Shown: one piece after another, positions 42,394 through 50,205 of the stretch
Position numbering within the stretch: the stretch's first letter is position 1
Layout: each line of letters starts with the position of its first letter
DNA from: Bacteroidales bacterium F22
GTDB taxonomy: Bacteria > Bacteroidota > Bacteroidia > Bacteroidales > Bacteroidaceae
NCBI GenBank assembly: GCA_029541985.1
Contig: CP095414.1
Location: forward strand, 2,405,001 to 2,469,000
Reading direction: 5' to 3'
Length of the DNA: 64,000 nucleotides
Translations under genes and position numbers: made by a program
The notes under the pieces: generated by a model
What the model was told of the DNA's origin: nothing
Database searches by the model: none
Seen by the model: only the letters and a program-made list of their open reading frames with translations

Positions 42394-43152
42394 ATGATGG
42401 CAGAAGAAAGGATGGTGCTTCGCACCGATAATTTGGTAAAGAAGTATGGCAAGCGCACTGTGGTTAGCCATGTCTCTATCAACGTAAAACAAGGAGAAAT
42501 CGTTGGACTTTTGGGCCCTAATGGTGCCGGTAAGACGACTTCCTTCTACATGACTGTAGGTTTGATTACTCCCAATGAAGGTCGTATCTATATGGATGAT
42601 TTGGATATAACTGAATATCCTGTCTACAAACGTGCCCAGACGGGTATTGGCTATCTAGCCCAAGAGGCTTCGGTCTTTCGTAAAATGACGGTAGAAGATA
42701 ATATTGCTTCTGTATTGGAGATGACCAATAAACCTCGTGCCTATCAAAAGGAAAAACTTGAAAGCCTGATAGAAGAATTTCGTTTGCAAAAAGTACGTAA
42801 GAATTTAGGTGACCAACTCTCAGGAGGTGAGCGTCGTCGTACTGAGATAGCTCGTTGTCTTGCTATTGACCCTAAATTTATCATGCTGGATGAACCTTTT
42901 GCTGGAGTAGACCCTATTGCTGTGGAAGATATTCAGCAAATTGTGTGGAAACTGAAAGATAGAAATATAGGTATCTTAATCACGGATCATAATGTGCAAG
43001 AGACTCTGTCTATTACAGATAGAGCTTATTTATTGTTTGAAGGTCGAATCTTATTTCAAGGTACTCCTGAGGAATTGGCTGAGAATCAAATTGTTCGTGA
43101 GAAATATCTCTCTAACAGTTTTGTACTTAGGCGTAAGGAGTTTCAATTGTAG
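42394..43152 (+). CDS. lptB: LPS export ABC transporter ATP-binding protein LptB
   Basis: A 252-residue ATPase that powers LPS extraction from the inner membrane with LptFG. Walker [10 protein letters not shown] (41-49), family stretch [18 protein letters not shown], signature [16 protein letters not shown], Walker [14 protein letters not shown], switch ITDHNV. The combination of LSGGERRR and AGVDPIAV is specific for LptB. I start at 42394 because the predicted -7 box (42371-42378) lies over an earlier in-frame ATG. It diverges from the mlaE-mlaF operon. A terminator hairpin lies about 80 bp downstream. Confidence 0.94.
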   Translation: MMAEERMVLRTDNLVKKYGKRTVVSHVSINVKQGEIVGLLGPNGAGKTTSFYMTVGLITPNEGRIYMDDLDITEYPVYKRAQTGIGYLAQEASVFRKMTVEDNIASVLEMTNKPRAYQKEKLESLIEEFRLQKVRKNLGDQLSGGERRRTEIARCLAIDPKFIMLDEPFAGVDPIAVEDIQQIVWKLKDRNIGILITDHNVQETLSITDRAYLLFEGRILFQGTPEELAENQIVREKYLSNSFVLRRKEFQL

Positions 43153-43230
43153 AAGCTATATAATAGATCTATGTTGTGTGTTAGCTATTTGGCGATACCC
43201 GCCAAGTTGACTTTAAGCAAAATATTAAAC

Positions 43231-43263
43231 AAAGGGACCGAATCAATCTGATTCAGTCCCTTT
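43231..43263. terminator. Terminator between lptB and tpx
   Basis: 15-bp stem AAAGGGACCGAATCA (43231-43245) with TGATTCAGTCCCTTT (43249-43263), one mismatch. A-rich and T-rich flanks allow use from both sides. Confidence 0.82.
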
Positions 43264-43313
43264 ATTATTCAAAAATCTCTCTCTTTTAGTTAGAGACGTC
43301 TTTTTTCTGAAGG

Positions 43314-43823
43314 TTACCCTTTTATTATGTCCATTGCTTTGTCATAATCAGGAGCTTCTGTTACTTCAGCTACATGTTCGATATATTTTATTTTACCATC
43401 AGTTCCGATGATAACAGTTCCACGAGTCAATAGTCTAAGTTCTTTGATGACGAAACCATATTTAGAACCAAAGTCTAAATCACGGTGGTCACTAAGAGTC
43501 AAGATGTTATCTAAACCTTCTGCTGCACAGAAACGTGATTGCGCAAAAGGTAAATCACATGAAATAGATAATACGACAGTATTTTTCATGTTATTTACTT
43601 CAGAGTTGAAACGACGATTTTGAGCGGCACATACAGAAGTATCTACAGATGGATATGCAGCTATCACTACTTGTTTACCTGCAAAATCAGATAATTTGAC
43701 TGGCTGAAGTTTGCCATTTAAAACAGTAAAGTCTGGGGCTACATCACCAACGGATAGTTTGTCACCTAAAATAGTTACAGGACCTCCTGCAAAAGTTACT
43801 TTTAAATCTGTTCTTGTATTCAT
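43314..43823 (-). CDS. tpx: Thiol peroxidase (Tpx-type peroxiredoxin)
   Basis: A 169-residue atypical 2-Cys peroxiredoxin that reduces hydroperoxides with thioredoxin. Peroxidatic Cys65 is in PSVDTSVCAAQ, resolving Cys99 in AQSRFCAAEGL (Cys61 and Cys95 in E. coli). The N-terminus MNTRTDLKVTFAGGPVTILG is also typical. It has a full promoter upstream (TTTG-N20-TATATTTG). trxA in this window is a likely electron donor, and OxyR a possible regulator, but no OxyR site was seen here. Confidence 0.96.
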   Translation of the reverse strand: MNTRTDLKVTFAGGPVTILGDKLSVGDVAPDFTVLNGKLQPVKLSDFAGKQVVIAAYPSVDTSVCAAQNRRFNSEVNNMKNTVVLSISCDLPFAQSRFCAAEGLDNILTLSDHRDLDFGSKYGFVIKELRLLTRGTVIIGTDGKIKYIEHVAEVTEAPDYDKAMDIIKG

Positions 43824-43873
43824 TTCTTTTTTCTTTTTATTGTTCTTGTAATTTTGTTATATTGTAATAATTA

Positions 43874-43905
43874 CAAATATACTACAAGGAGATAGCATAT
43901 GCAAA
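43874..43905 (-). promoter_or_regulatory. Predicted tpx promoter
   Basis: On the minus strand TTTG (43902-43905) and TATATTTG (43874-43881) are separated by exactly 20 bp, a full consensus match. The start codon is 51 nt downstream. Confidence 0.75.
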
Positions 43906-43986
43906 TTTATAGTTCTTTATTTTTAGGTTCTATTTTGTTGGGAGGAAATCTTTTTCTACCTTGCATTGTAATTGAATGAAATCTTA

Positions 43987-43994
43987 TATATTTG
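43987..43994 (+). promoter_or_regulatory. Predicted msrA -7 box
   Basis: TATATTTG matches TAnnTTTG and lies 31 bp upstream of the chosen ATG. It covers the TTG at 43992 that would be the first possible start, which argues against that start. Confidence 0.55.
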
Positions 43995-44024
43995 AAGAAT
44001 TATTCACTTAAACAGTTTTTGAAA

Positions 44025-44564
44025 ATGATACAAACAGACCAAACAGCATCAAGAAGTCATGGATCAGATGGAGTCAAAAGACTTTATAAGACAGCCATCT
44101 TTGCTGGTGGCTGCTTCTGGGGAGTAGAACATTATATGCAAGCTCAACCTGGAGTAATCTCAGTAGAAAGTGGGTATACTGGTGGATGGGTAGAAAATCC
44201 AACTTATGAACAAGTAAAGAGCCAGATGACTGGTCATGCTGAGGCCGTGAAAATTACCTACGACCCAGTAGTAACCGATTATGAAACTTTGCTTCGATTT
44301 TTCTTCGAAATACATGACCCGACTCAAAATGATGGGCAAGGAGTCGATATAGGTTCCCAATACCGAAGCGAGATTTTCTTTCAGACAGACGAGGAAAAAC
44401 AAATAATATTGAAGGTCATTGCTATCCTTATGGATAAGGGATATGACGTGGTGACCCGTGTCACAAAAGCCGGTGTCTTTTATCCTGCTGAGTCGTATCA
44501 CCAAGATTATTTTGAACATCATCAGGGCGAACCTGACTGTCATTTCTATACTCCTCGGTTCTGA
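44025..44564 (+). CDS. msrA: Peptide methionine sulfoxide reductase MsrA
   Basis: A 179-residue cytoplasmic enzyme that reduces methionine-S-sulfoxide in proteins. The catalytic cysteine is Cys30 in AIFAGGCFWGVEHYM; the rest of the family pattern follows (VESGYTGGWVENPTYEQV, GHAEAVKITYDP, FFEIHDPTQNDGQGVDIGSQYRS split around 97-120, and EDYHQDY-like ESYHQDYFEHH). I chose the ATG at 44025, not the TTG at 43992, since the latter falls inside the predicted -7 box. It lies beside tpx, so both repair oxidative damage. Confidence 0.94.
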   Translation: MIQTDQTASRSHGSDGVKRLYKTAIFAGGCFWGVEHYMQAQPGVISVESGYTGGWVENPTYEQVKSQMTGHAEAVKITYDPVVTDYETLLRFFFEIHDPTQNDGQGVDIGSQYRSEIFFQTDEEKQIILKVIAILMDKGYDVVTRVTKAGVFYPAESYHQDYFEHHQGEPDCHFYTPRF

Positions 44565-44626
44565 TTAGAGTTATTTGTTTAGTGGCAAATATCTGATAAA
44601 CGGGTGGTATTGTGTCCTTTTTCTTG

Positions 44627-44634
44627 TATATTTG
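44627..44634 (+). promoter_or_regulatory. Predicted -7 box of the LD-carboxypeptidase gene
   Basis: TATATTTG matches TAnnTTTG, 21 bp before the start codon; no clear -33 box. Confidence 0.45.
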
Positions 44635-44655
44635 TACCATCAGAAATTAAAGTAA

Positions 44656-45585
44656 ATGAATTCATTGAAGTTTCCTCCTTTTTTAACTCCTGGAGATACG
44701 ATTATTATTGTTTCACCCGCAGGAAAGATAGCTGCTGATTTTGTGAAAGGTGCAACCAATTTGTTAACCCAATGGGGATATAAAATAGAAGTTGCACGTT
44801 ATACTTATGCACATCATGCAGGCTTTTCTGGTACTAAATCTCAGCGTTTATCTGATTTGCAAAAGGCTTTGGACCATCCGACGGCTCGTGCTATATTATG
44901 TTCCCGTGGAGGATATGGTTGTATCCATCTCTTGGAAGGTATAGATTTGAGCCAATTCATCGAGAATCCAAAGTGGTTGATAGGTTTCAGTGATATAACT
45001 TGTCTACATAGTTATTTACAGTCTTATCATTTTGCTTCTATCCATGGAGTGATGGCAAGGCATTTGGCTGCAGAGGGAGCAGATGACCTTTGTAGTGGTT
45101 ACTTGCGAAATATCTTGTGTGGCGAACTACCTACTTACACAATCCCTTCTCATAAACTCAATCGTATAGGTGAAGCTGTAGGCACACTTCGAGGAGGTAA
45201 TTTGGCTTTACTGAGTTCTATGCGAGGGACACCATATGATTTGATTCCCGATGATAGTATCTTATTTGTCGAAGACGTGGGTGAGGCACCTCATGCTGTT
45301 GAGCGTATGCTTTACAATATGCGTATCGGTGGTTTTTTTACTAAGGTAAGAGCAGTGATTATTGGACAGTTCACTGAGTATGTCGAAAGGGAGTCATTAG
45401 GAAGACCTCTTTATAAAGCAATAGAACGGTTGTTGAAACCGTATGACTTCCCTGTGGTGTATGACTTTCCAGTAGGTCATGTCAAAGATAATCGTCCCTT
45501 AATTAATGGTTCTATTGTAGAGTTGTCTGTTAATGCAAAAACGACAACTTTGTCTATGCATAAGTCATATAATGGAACAGTATAA
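44656..45585 (+). CDS. S66 family muramoyltetrapeptide (LD-) carboxypeptidase
   Basis: A 309-residue cytoplasmic serine peptidase that removes the terminal D-Ala from recycled tetrapeptides. The triad is Ser112 (LIGFSDITCLH), Glu206 (LFVEDVGEAPHAVERML) and His275 (PVGHVKDNRPL). The nucleophile-side stretch RGGYGCIHLL (about 84-93) is also conserved. Symbol ldcA would be used for orthologues. The next gene starts 57 bp downstream. Together with the GH3-beta-lactamase protein later in the window, it points to cell-wall recycling. Confidence 0.92.
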   Translation: MNSLKFPPFLTPGDTIIIVSPAGKIAADFVKGATNLLTQWGYKIEVARYTYAHHAGFSGTKSQRLSDLQKALDHPTARAILCSRGGYGCIHLLEGIDLSQFIENPKWLIGFSDITCLHSYLQSYHFASIHGVMARHLAAEGADDLCSGYLRNILCGELPTYTIPSHKLNRIGEAVGTLRGGNLALLSSMRGTPYDLIPDDSILFVEDVGEAPHAVERMLYNMRIGGFFTKVRAVIIGQFTEYVERESLGRPLYKAIERLLKPYDFPVVYDFPVGHVKDNRPLINGSIVELSVNAKTTTLSMHKSYNGTV

Positions 45586-45642
45586 TTAAGTTACTATCGC
45601 CCCGTTTCCCCAATGTTTTAGAAATAAAAAAATAAAAATATA

Positions 45643-46680
45643 ATGAGAAGAATAAGTATATCGAACATAAAACAAACCTTCCTAATGACCTCAGCAGTGA
45701 TGAGTTTGCTTTTGTTTTCATGTGGCAGTAGTAATCGTAAATCGGGTAATCAGTCGACAACAGAATCTGAACAAGAAATGATGAAAGCTATCGATGTACC
45801 TTCATTTGATGCGGACAGCGCTTTTCAATATACCAAGGATCAATGTGATTTTGGGCCACGCGTACCTAACAGTCAAGCTCATAAGGCTTGTGCTAAGTTT
45901 CTTGCTAATAAATTACGCTCTTTTGGTGCTCAAGTGACAGAACAAGCGGTGGACCTTATCGCTTATGACGACAAAATGTTGCATTGTGTGAATATTATCG
46001 GTTCTTACAAGCCTGAATCAAAGAAACGTATCGCACTATTTTCTCATTGGGATTCTCGTCCTTTTGCCGACCATGATTCTGATGTAAAAAACCGTCATAC
46101 TCCTATTGATGGAGCTAACGATGGAGCTAGTGGAGTAGGGGTGTTGCTTGAACTAGCTAGACAGATTCAAAAAAAATCACCTGAGATGGGTGTAGATATC
46201 GTCTTCTTTGATGCAGAAGACTATGGAGCACCCGAATATTACAAAGGGGAGAAAAAGGATGAATATTGGTGTTTAGGCTCTCAATATTGGGCACGTCAAC
46301 CTCATGTAAGTGATTATATGGCTCGCTATGGCATACTTCTTGATATGGTAGGTGGGAAAGATGCTAGCTTTTATTATGAATACTATTCCATGCAGTATGC
46401 ATCTAAATTGACAAAGAAAATATGGTCTGTAGCTAAAGAACTTGGTTATGGACGGTATTTTATTTCCGAAGATGGAGGTGGGGTTACAGATGATCATGTT
46501 TTTGTTAATCAATTGATGCATCTCCCTACTACGGATATTATTCCTTACCAAGCGAATAACAAGCATTCTAGCTTTGGTAGTACGTGGCATACATTGAACG
46601 ATAATATGTCAGCAATTTCTGTAGAGACATTGAAGGCAGTAGGACAGACGATTACTACAGTCGTTTACAGAGAACAATAG
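45643..46680 (+). CDS. M28-fold lipoprotein, glutaminyl-peptide cyclotransferase-like
   Basis: A 345-residue lipoprotein (lipobox LLFSC, Cys27). Zinc ligands of the M28/glutaminyl cyclase fold are visible: Asp160 (DGANDGASG), the acidic pair region in FFDAEDYG (Glu192, Asp193) and His316 (GSTWHTLND); CDFGPRVPNSQAH (68-80) is the family N-terminal motif. Type II glutaminyl cyclases of Porphyromonas and Prevotella share this design and turn N-terminal Gln into pyroglutamate on exported proteins; many mature proteins of these bacteria start with Gln after signal cleavage (the AQ ends seen in several genes here). An aminopeptidase role is the alternative. sufE follows 34 bp later. Confidence 0.85.
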   Translation: MRRISISNIKQTFLMTSAVMSLLLFSCGSSNRKSGNQSTTESEQEMMKAIDVPSFDADSAFQYTKDQCDFGPRVPNSQAHKACAKFLANKLRSFGAQVTEQAVDLIAYDDKMLHCVNIIGSYKPESKKRIALFSHWDSRPFADHDSDVKNRHTPIDGANDGASGVGVLLELARQIQKKSPEMGVDIVFFDAEDYGAPEYYKGEKKDEYWCLGSQYWARQPHVSDYMARYGILLDMVGGKDASFYYEYYSMQYASKLTKKIWSVAKELGYGRYFISEDGGGVTDDHVFVNQLMHLPTTDIIPYQANNKHSSFGSTWHTLNDNMSAISVETLKAVGQTITTVVYREQ

Positions 46681-46714
46681 ATGATATTAGTATAAGTAAA
46701 ATAAAACAATAGAA

Positions 46715-47140
46715 ATGACATTAAATGAGATACAGGACGAAGTCATAGAGGAATTTAGTGACTTTGATGATTGGATGGACCGTTATCAATTACTGATTGA
46801 TTTGGGTAGTGAACAAGAGGCTTTACCTGCAAAGTATAAGACAGATGAGTATTTGATAGAGGGATGCCAGAGTCGTGTTTGGATTTACTGTGAAGAAAAA
46901 GAGGGAAAACTCTATTTCCATACAGAAAGTGATGCACTTATAGTTAAAGGGCTTAGCTCTTTGTTATCCAAAGTACTTAGTGGACATACAGCAGAGGAAA
47001 TTCTTGACAATGAATTATATTTTATCGATAAAATTGGGCTGAGCGAGCATTTATCTCCAACAAGAAGTAATGGATTGGTGTCTATGGTCAAACAGATGAA
47101 ACTATATGCATTGGCTACTAAAGCACATCATCCCAAATAA
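46715..47140 (+). CDS. sufE: Cysteine desulfuration protein SufE
   Basis: A 141-residue protein that takes persulfide sulfur from the cysteine desulfurase SufS and passes it to the SufBCD scaffold for Fe-S cluster assembly. The acceptor is Cys51 in YLIEGCQSRVW, the same position as in E. coli SufE. The N-terminal IQDEVIEEFSDFDDWMDRYQLLIDLG and the following TDEYLIEG are typical. suf genes are not neighbours. It ends 8 bp before the convergent CPBP-protease gene, with no room for a hairpin terminator between them. Confidence 0.95.
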   Translation: MTLNEIQDEVIEEFSDFDDWMDRYQLLIDLGSEQEALPAKYKTDEYLIEGCQSRVWIYCEEKEGKLYFHTESDALIVKGLSSLLSKVLSGHTAEEILDNELYFIDKIGLSEHLSPTRSNGLVSMVKQMKLYALATKAHHPK

Positions 47141-47147
47141 AAGGTTA

Positions 47148-47939
47148 CTAGTCTAAACTTTCTCTTTTTGAAGAAGATTTGTAGCTCTTATGAATGAAAT
47201 AGATACTCCCAACGAGTAATAGTATTCCAATCATACAGATACCCATAGCAGCTGGCTGTCCTAGATAGTCAGCTGTTGTTGTATCCGGAGCATATAAATG
47301 CTGAAATATCATAGCAGCTGAGTTGTTCAATATGTGAATGATTAGTGCAGGTATGATAGACCCTGTGACCCAGGTAATCCATCCTAATAGAATGCCTGCA
47401 CCAAAAGCAAAAGTCCCTTGTGAGAAATTTAAATGGAATAGGCCAAAAAGAAATGCCGAAATAAGGATAGTAGCCCATTTTCCTTTCTCCTTACGTAAAG
47501 CATTCAAAATACTTCCTCTAAATATCAGTTCTTCGATGAGTGGGCCCATTACAGAAACGACAATGATACCTAGTGGATTTTGAACGATAGCTTGCATGAT
47601 TATTCTCTGTCTCTCTGGTAGTTCTGGTAGAAATTGACCTGCATAATCATTGACTATGATGAGTCCTATTCCAGCTATGCAAGCTGCAATTATGCATCTC
47701 TGCTGAGGTAGTTGATAGCGATCTTTATTTCCTAATTCTTTCTGTTTCCATAGGTACGATAGGGTAAGTGCATAACCTATCATGATTTGTATGGTTAGGT
47801 TCATCGGTGAGACATTAGTCTCGATACTAATGCCTTGCCCTGCGACCCAAGAATCAATTACAGTATATCCTATCCATATAATTGAAGGAATCTGTAAGAT
47901 TAGGAAAAAGAGAATGATGATGAATAAGGACTTTTTCAT
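47148..47939 (-). CDS. CPBP-family intramembrane metalloprotease
   Basis: A 263-residue membrane protein with about seven to eight helices. The three catalytic motifs of the CPBP (Abi/Rce1-like) family are present: EELIFRG (Glu136, Glu137, Arg141), FGLFH (Phe165, His169) and HILNN (His202, Asn206). The substrate is unknown; members of the family cleave prenylated or peptide substrates or give bacteriocin self-immunity. It is the last gene of a leftward operon with ribF, 12 bp after its stop. Confidence 0.9.
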   Translation of the reverse strand: MKKSLFIIILFFLILQIPSIIWIGYTVIDSWVAGQGISIETNVSPMNLTIQIMIGYALTLSYLWKQKELGNKDRYQLPQQRCIIAACIAGIGLIIVNDYAGQFLPELPERQRIIMQAIVQNPLGIIVVSVMGPLIEELIFRGSILNALRKEKGKWATILISAFLFGLFHLNFSQGTFAFGAGILLGWITWVTGSIIPALIIHILNNSAAMIFQHLYAPDTTTADYLGQPAAMGICMIGILLLVGSIYFIHKSYKSSSKRESLD

Positions 47940-47951
47940 AGAGAGGGACTA

Positions 47952-48878
47952 TTAGCTTAAGAGTATATTCTTAACAATCTCTTTATCTTTGTGAAGTTGA
48001 GCAGTGAGTAATTCAATAGAACCGAAATGTTCTTCATCTCTTAATCGTTTGATGAAATCAATGCTAAGGGTTTCTCCATAGATATCTTTATTAAAATTTA
48101 AAAGATGTACTTCTATCGAGAGAGCCTTCCCATTGTCAAAAGTAGGACGGATACCTATGTTGAGCATACCCGCATAAACATTTCCTTTGTAATGAGTCCA
48201 CACTGCATAAACCCCTTTCTTTGGGATGATTTTGTTCTTTTCTTCTACTTTAATATTCGCTGTCGGAAAGCCTATCAAACGGCCTTGTTTGAATCCATTA
48301 GCTACCTTACCAGTGATACGATATGGCACACCAAGACAGAAAGAAGCTTCCTCTACTTTTCCTTCATGGAGTAATTTACGTACTCGAGTAGAGCTAATCG
48401 CCTCTCCTTCGTGGATAAAAGCTGTAGCGCGTATCACATCTAATCCTACCTCTTGACCATATTGCTGATAATCTTCGAATCCTTCTAGACGGTTCTTACC
48501 GAAACGGTGGTCATATCCTATGACAAGATGTTGTGCATGGAATTGCTTGACCAAAACATCTTGCAAAAATGCTTTGGCTGTTAAGTTGGCTATCTCAGGT
48601 GTGAAATCAATGATAAAACAATAATCAAGCCCTAAATCGTCAAATCGATCACTTTTTTCTGTCACGGTATTCAACAAGGGAACTTTCATCTCAGGATGAA
48701 TTACTTGCTTAGGTGGTTTTGAAAAAGTAACAATTCCACTTTTGATATTTAAGCTTTTGGCTGTCTCTTTTACCTGGTTGATAAGATGTTGATGTCCTAA
48801 ATGAACTCCATCGAAAAAGCCAATGGTGAGAACACAAGGAGATAAATCTTTATTGGGGGTGTTGTAGATAATTTCCAT
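47952..48878 (-). CDS. ribF: Bifunctional riboflavin kinase/FAD synthetase
   Basis: A 308-residue enzyme that makes FMN from riboflavin and then FAD. The N-terminal nucleotidyltransferase domain (about 1-180) has GFFDGVHLGHQHL (20-32) and VIGYDHRFGKNR, and SSTRVRKLL. The C-terminal flavokinase domain (about 185-305) has VANGFKQGRLIGFPTANIKV, YAGMLNIGIRPTF and VHLLNF. Its start codon overlaps the stop of the HAD gene by one base. The operon thus links flavin synthesis to a PAS-domain protein and a HAD phosphatase. Confidence 0.95.
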   Translation of the reverse strand: MEIIYNTPNKDLSPCVLTIGFFDGVHLGHQHLINQVKETAKSLNIKSGIVTFSKPPKQVIHPEMKVPLLNTVTEKSDRFDDLGLDYCFIIDFTPEIANLTAKAFLQDVLVKQFHAQHLVIGYDHRFGKNRLEGFEDYQQYGQEVGLDVIRATAFIHEGEAISSTRVRKLLHEGKVEEASFCLGVPYRITGKVANGFKQGRLIGFPTANIKVEEKNKIIPKKGVYAVWTHYKGNVYAGMLNIGIRPTFDNGKALSIEVHLLNFNKDIYGETLSIDFIKRLRDEEHFGSIELLTAQLHKDKEIVKNILLS

Positions 48879-49495
48879 TAATAAAATAAATTAGACCAGT
48901 CTTCGTTCATTTCTGCACAATGAGTCTGTATGCCCAATTGAGCTGCAGCTTCCACACTTAAAGGAGAATCATCTATAAAAATAGTTTCTTCTGCTTTAAT
49001 ATTTGTCTCTGCAAGTACTTTTTTGAAAATGGCTGGGTCTGGTTTACATAGATGCATTTCGTAGGATAAGAATACCCGTTCGAAGTAATCTTCTAATTGA
49101 TTTTCTTTATATGGCCATATCTCACGTTTAGCAAATGGCCAATGAATGTCATTGGTATTGCTCAGTAAGAAAAGTCTATAATCTTGTTTCAATCTGAGAA
49201 GTAATTCTTTTTTATAGTCAGGAATAGTTCCTAACATAAGCATCCATGCGTCATCTATATTTTGATTTGTAACGTGTTCGTATAGATAAGTTCGGATATT
49301 ATCATGAAAATCGGAAGTCGATATGTTTCCAAGTTCCAGCTCGGTAAAAGGACCAGTGCTATGTGTCTTACTGACGATATACTCCACTCCTTTAAACCCC
49401 AATGCCTCGAAAGCATCGATACACTTTTGGCGATGTAGCTCACAGAGTACTCCTCCAAAATCTAAAATAATATTTTTAATTCCTTTTTCTTTCAT
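48878..49495 (-). CDS. HAD-superfamily phosphatase (YihX-like)
   Basis: A 205-residue cytoplasmic HAD hydrolase. Motif I is IILDFGGVLCEL with nucleophile Asp12; the usual second Asp at +2 is Gly14, as in the YihX-type group of sugar-phosphate phosphatases (DLGNV). Motif II LLSNTN, Lys in CKPDPAIF, motif IV FIDDSPLSVEAA. It sits between the PAS gene and ribF, touching ribF. An FMN or sugar-phosphate substrate are both possible; the family is too broad to choose. Confidence 0.85.
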   Translation of the reverse strand: MKEKGIKNIILDFGGVLCELHRQKCIDAFEALGFKGVEYIVSKTHSTGPFTELELGNISTSDFHDNIRTYLYEHVTNQNIDDAWMLMLGTIPDYKKELLLRLKQDYRLFLLSNTNDIHWPFAKREIWPYKENQLEDYFERVFLSYEMHLCKPDPAIFKKVLAETNIKAEETIFIDDSPLSVEAAAQLGIQTHCAEMNEDWSNLFY

Positions 49496-49507
49496 TGGTG
49501 ATATCTA

Positions 49508-50029
49508 TTACATTTTTTCTTCTTGAGCAAGTAAATCTGCAAATGCTTTTGGCAATGTTTTATCCGGATTTACATTATTTCGACAAAGGTCAACATTGGG
49601 GGAAATATTATATTGTTTAATCATCTCGGTGATGTTATTCAGTGTCAGTACTACTCTTGGCTCTCCTTTCAACTCAATATATGAGGTGGAAAATAAAGTG
49701 TATAGGTCTTCGCTTCGTTCGTCTGGGGCTTGGAATTTGATGTGACTCTCTATCTTGTAAAATCCTTTTTTCTTTCTGAATGTTTGCACAATTGCTTTTC
49801 TGATGCTGCATAGGCCGCAATTCTTATGTAACCCGCAACCATTAGCTTCAATTGCATTATTACATCGTAGAATCTCTCCTATTCGATAGACGAGATTTTC
49901 TTTATCTCTAATCTTCTGTGCATCAAAGAAATTGGCATTTAATACAGCAGAATCTTCGTTCACTAGCATCACATAACTATCAATATGACGGTAGATACTA
50001 TCTAAAGTGTGGAGCTGATTCTTTTCCAT
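49508..50029 (-). CDS. PAS-domain protein with a four-cysteine cluster
   Basis: A 173-residue soluble protein, probably a single PAS domain (about 8-140). It has the opening LDSIYRHIDSYVMLVNEDSAVLNAN, then GEILRC, and a cysteine group Cys56, Cys65, Cys71, Cys74 (C-x8-C-x5-C-x2-C: RCNNAIEANGCGLHKNCGLC). The same type of cysteine cluster occurs in PAS domains of some histidine kinases. It may bind a metal or Fe-S cluster or respond to redox state. There is no kinase, HTH or GGDEF domain, so it must work through a partner. It is the first gene of the operon with HAD, ribF and CPBP protease. The function is unknown. Confidence 0.7.
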   Translation of the reverse strand: MEKNQLHTLDSIYRHIDSYVMLVNEDSAVLNANFFDAQKIRDKENLVYRIGEILRCNNAIEANGCGLHKNCGLCSIRKAIVQTFRKKKGFYKIESHIKFQAPDERSEDLYTLFSTSYIELKGEPRVVLTLNNITEMIKQYNISPNVDLCRNNVNPDKTLPKAFADLLAQEEKM

Positions 50030-50092
50030 AAGATATATTTATAGGGGGATTATTCGTTTATACTTACTTATACTTTTAAGTGTCTCTCTATA

Positions 50093-50100
50093 CAAAGGTA
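50093..50100 (-). promoter_or_regulatory. Predicted -7 box of the PAS-HAD-ribF-CPBP operon
   Basis: Minus strand TACCTTTG matches TAnnTTTG, 64 bp upstream of the start codon. No clear -33 box. Confidence 0.45.
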
Positions 50101-50148
50101 CTAAAAAGAGGATAGGGAGTCTTTTCTTTTTTGAAAAATTAGCTATTC

Positions 50149-50182
50149 TTTGATACAAATAAAGTGAAACTTACTATATTTG
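50149..50182 (+). promoter_or_regulatory. Predicted promoter of the uridine-kinase-like gene
   Basis: TTTG at 50149-50152 and TATATTTG at 50175-50182 with 22 bp between. The chosen ATG (50206) is 24 bp downstream; an earlier GTG (50164) would lie before the -7 box. Confidence 0.6.
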
Positions 50183-50205
50183 GGAGAATAATAAAAAATA
50201 GACTT

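Noticed and set aside
43992..44024. TTG start for MsrA
   Set aside because: It falls inside a -7 box match and adds 11 residues not usual before GGCFWG; the ATG at 44025 was used.
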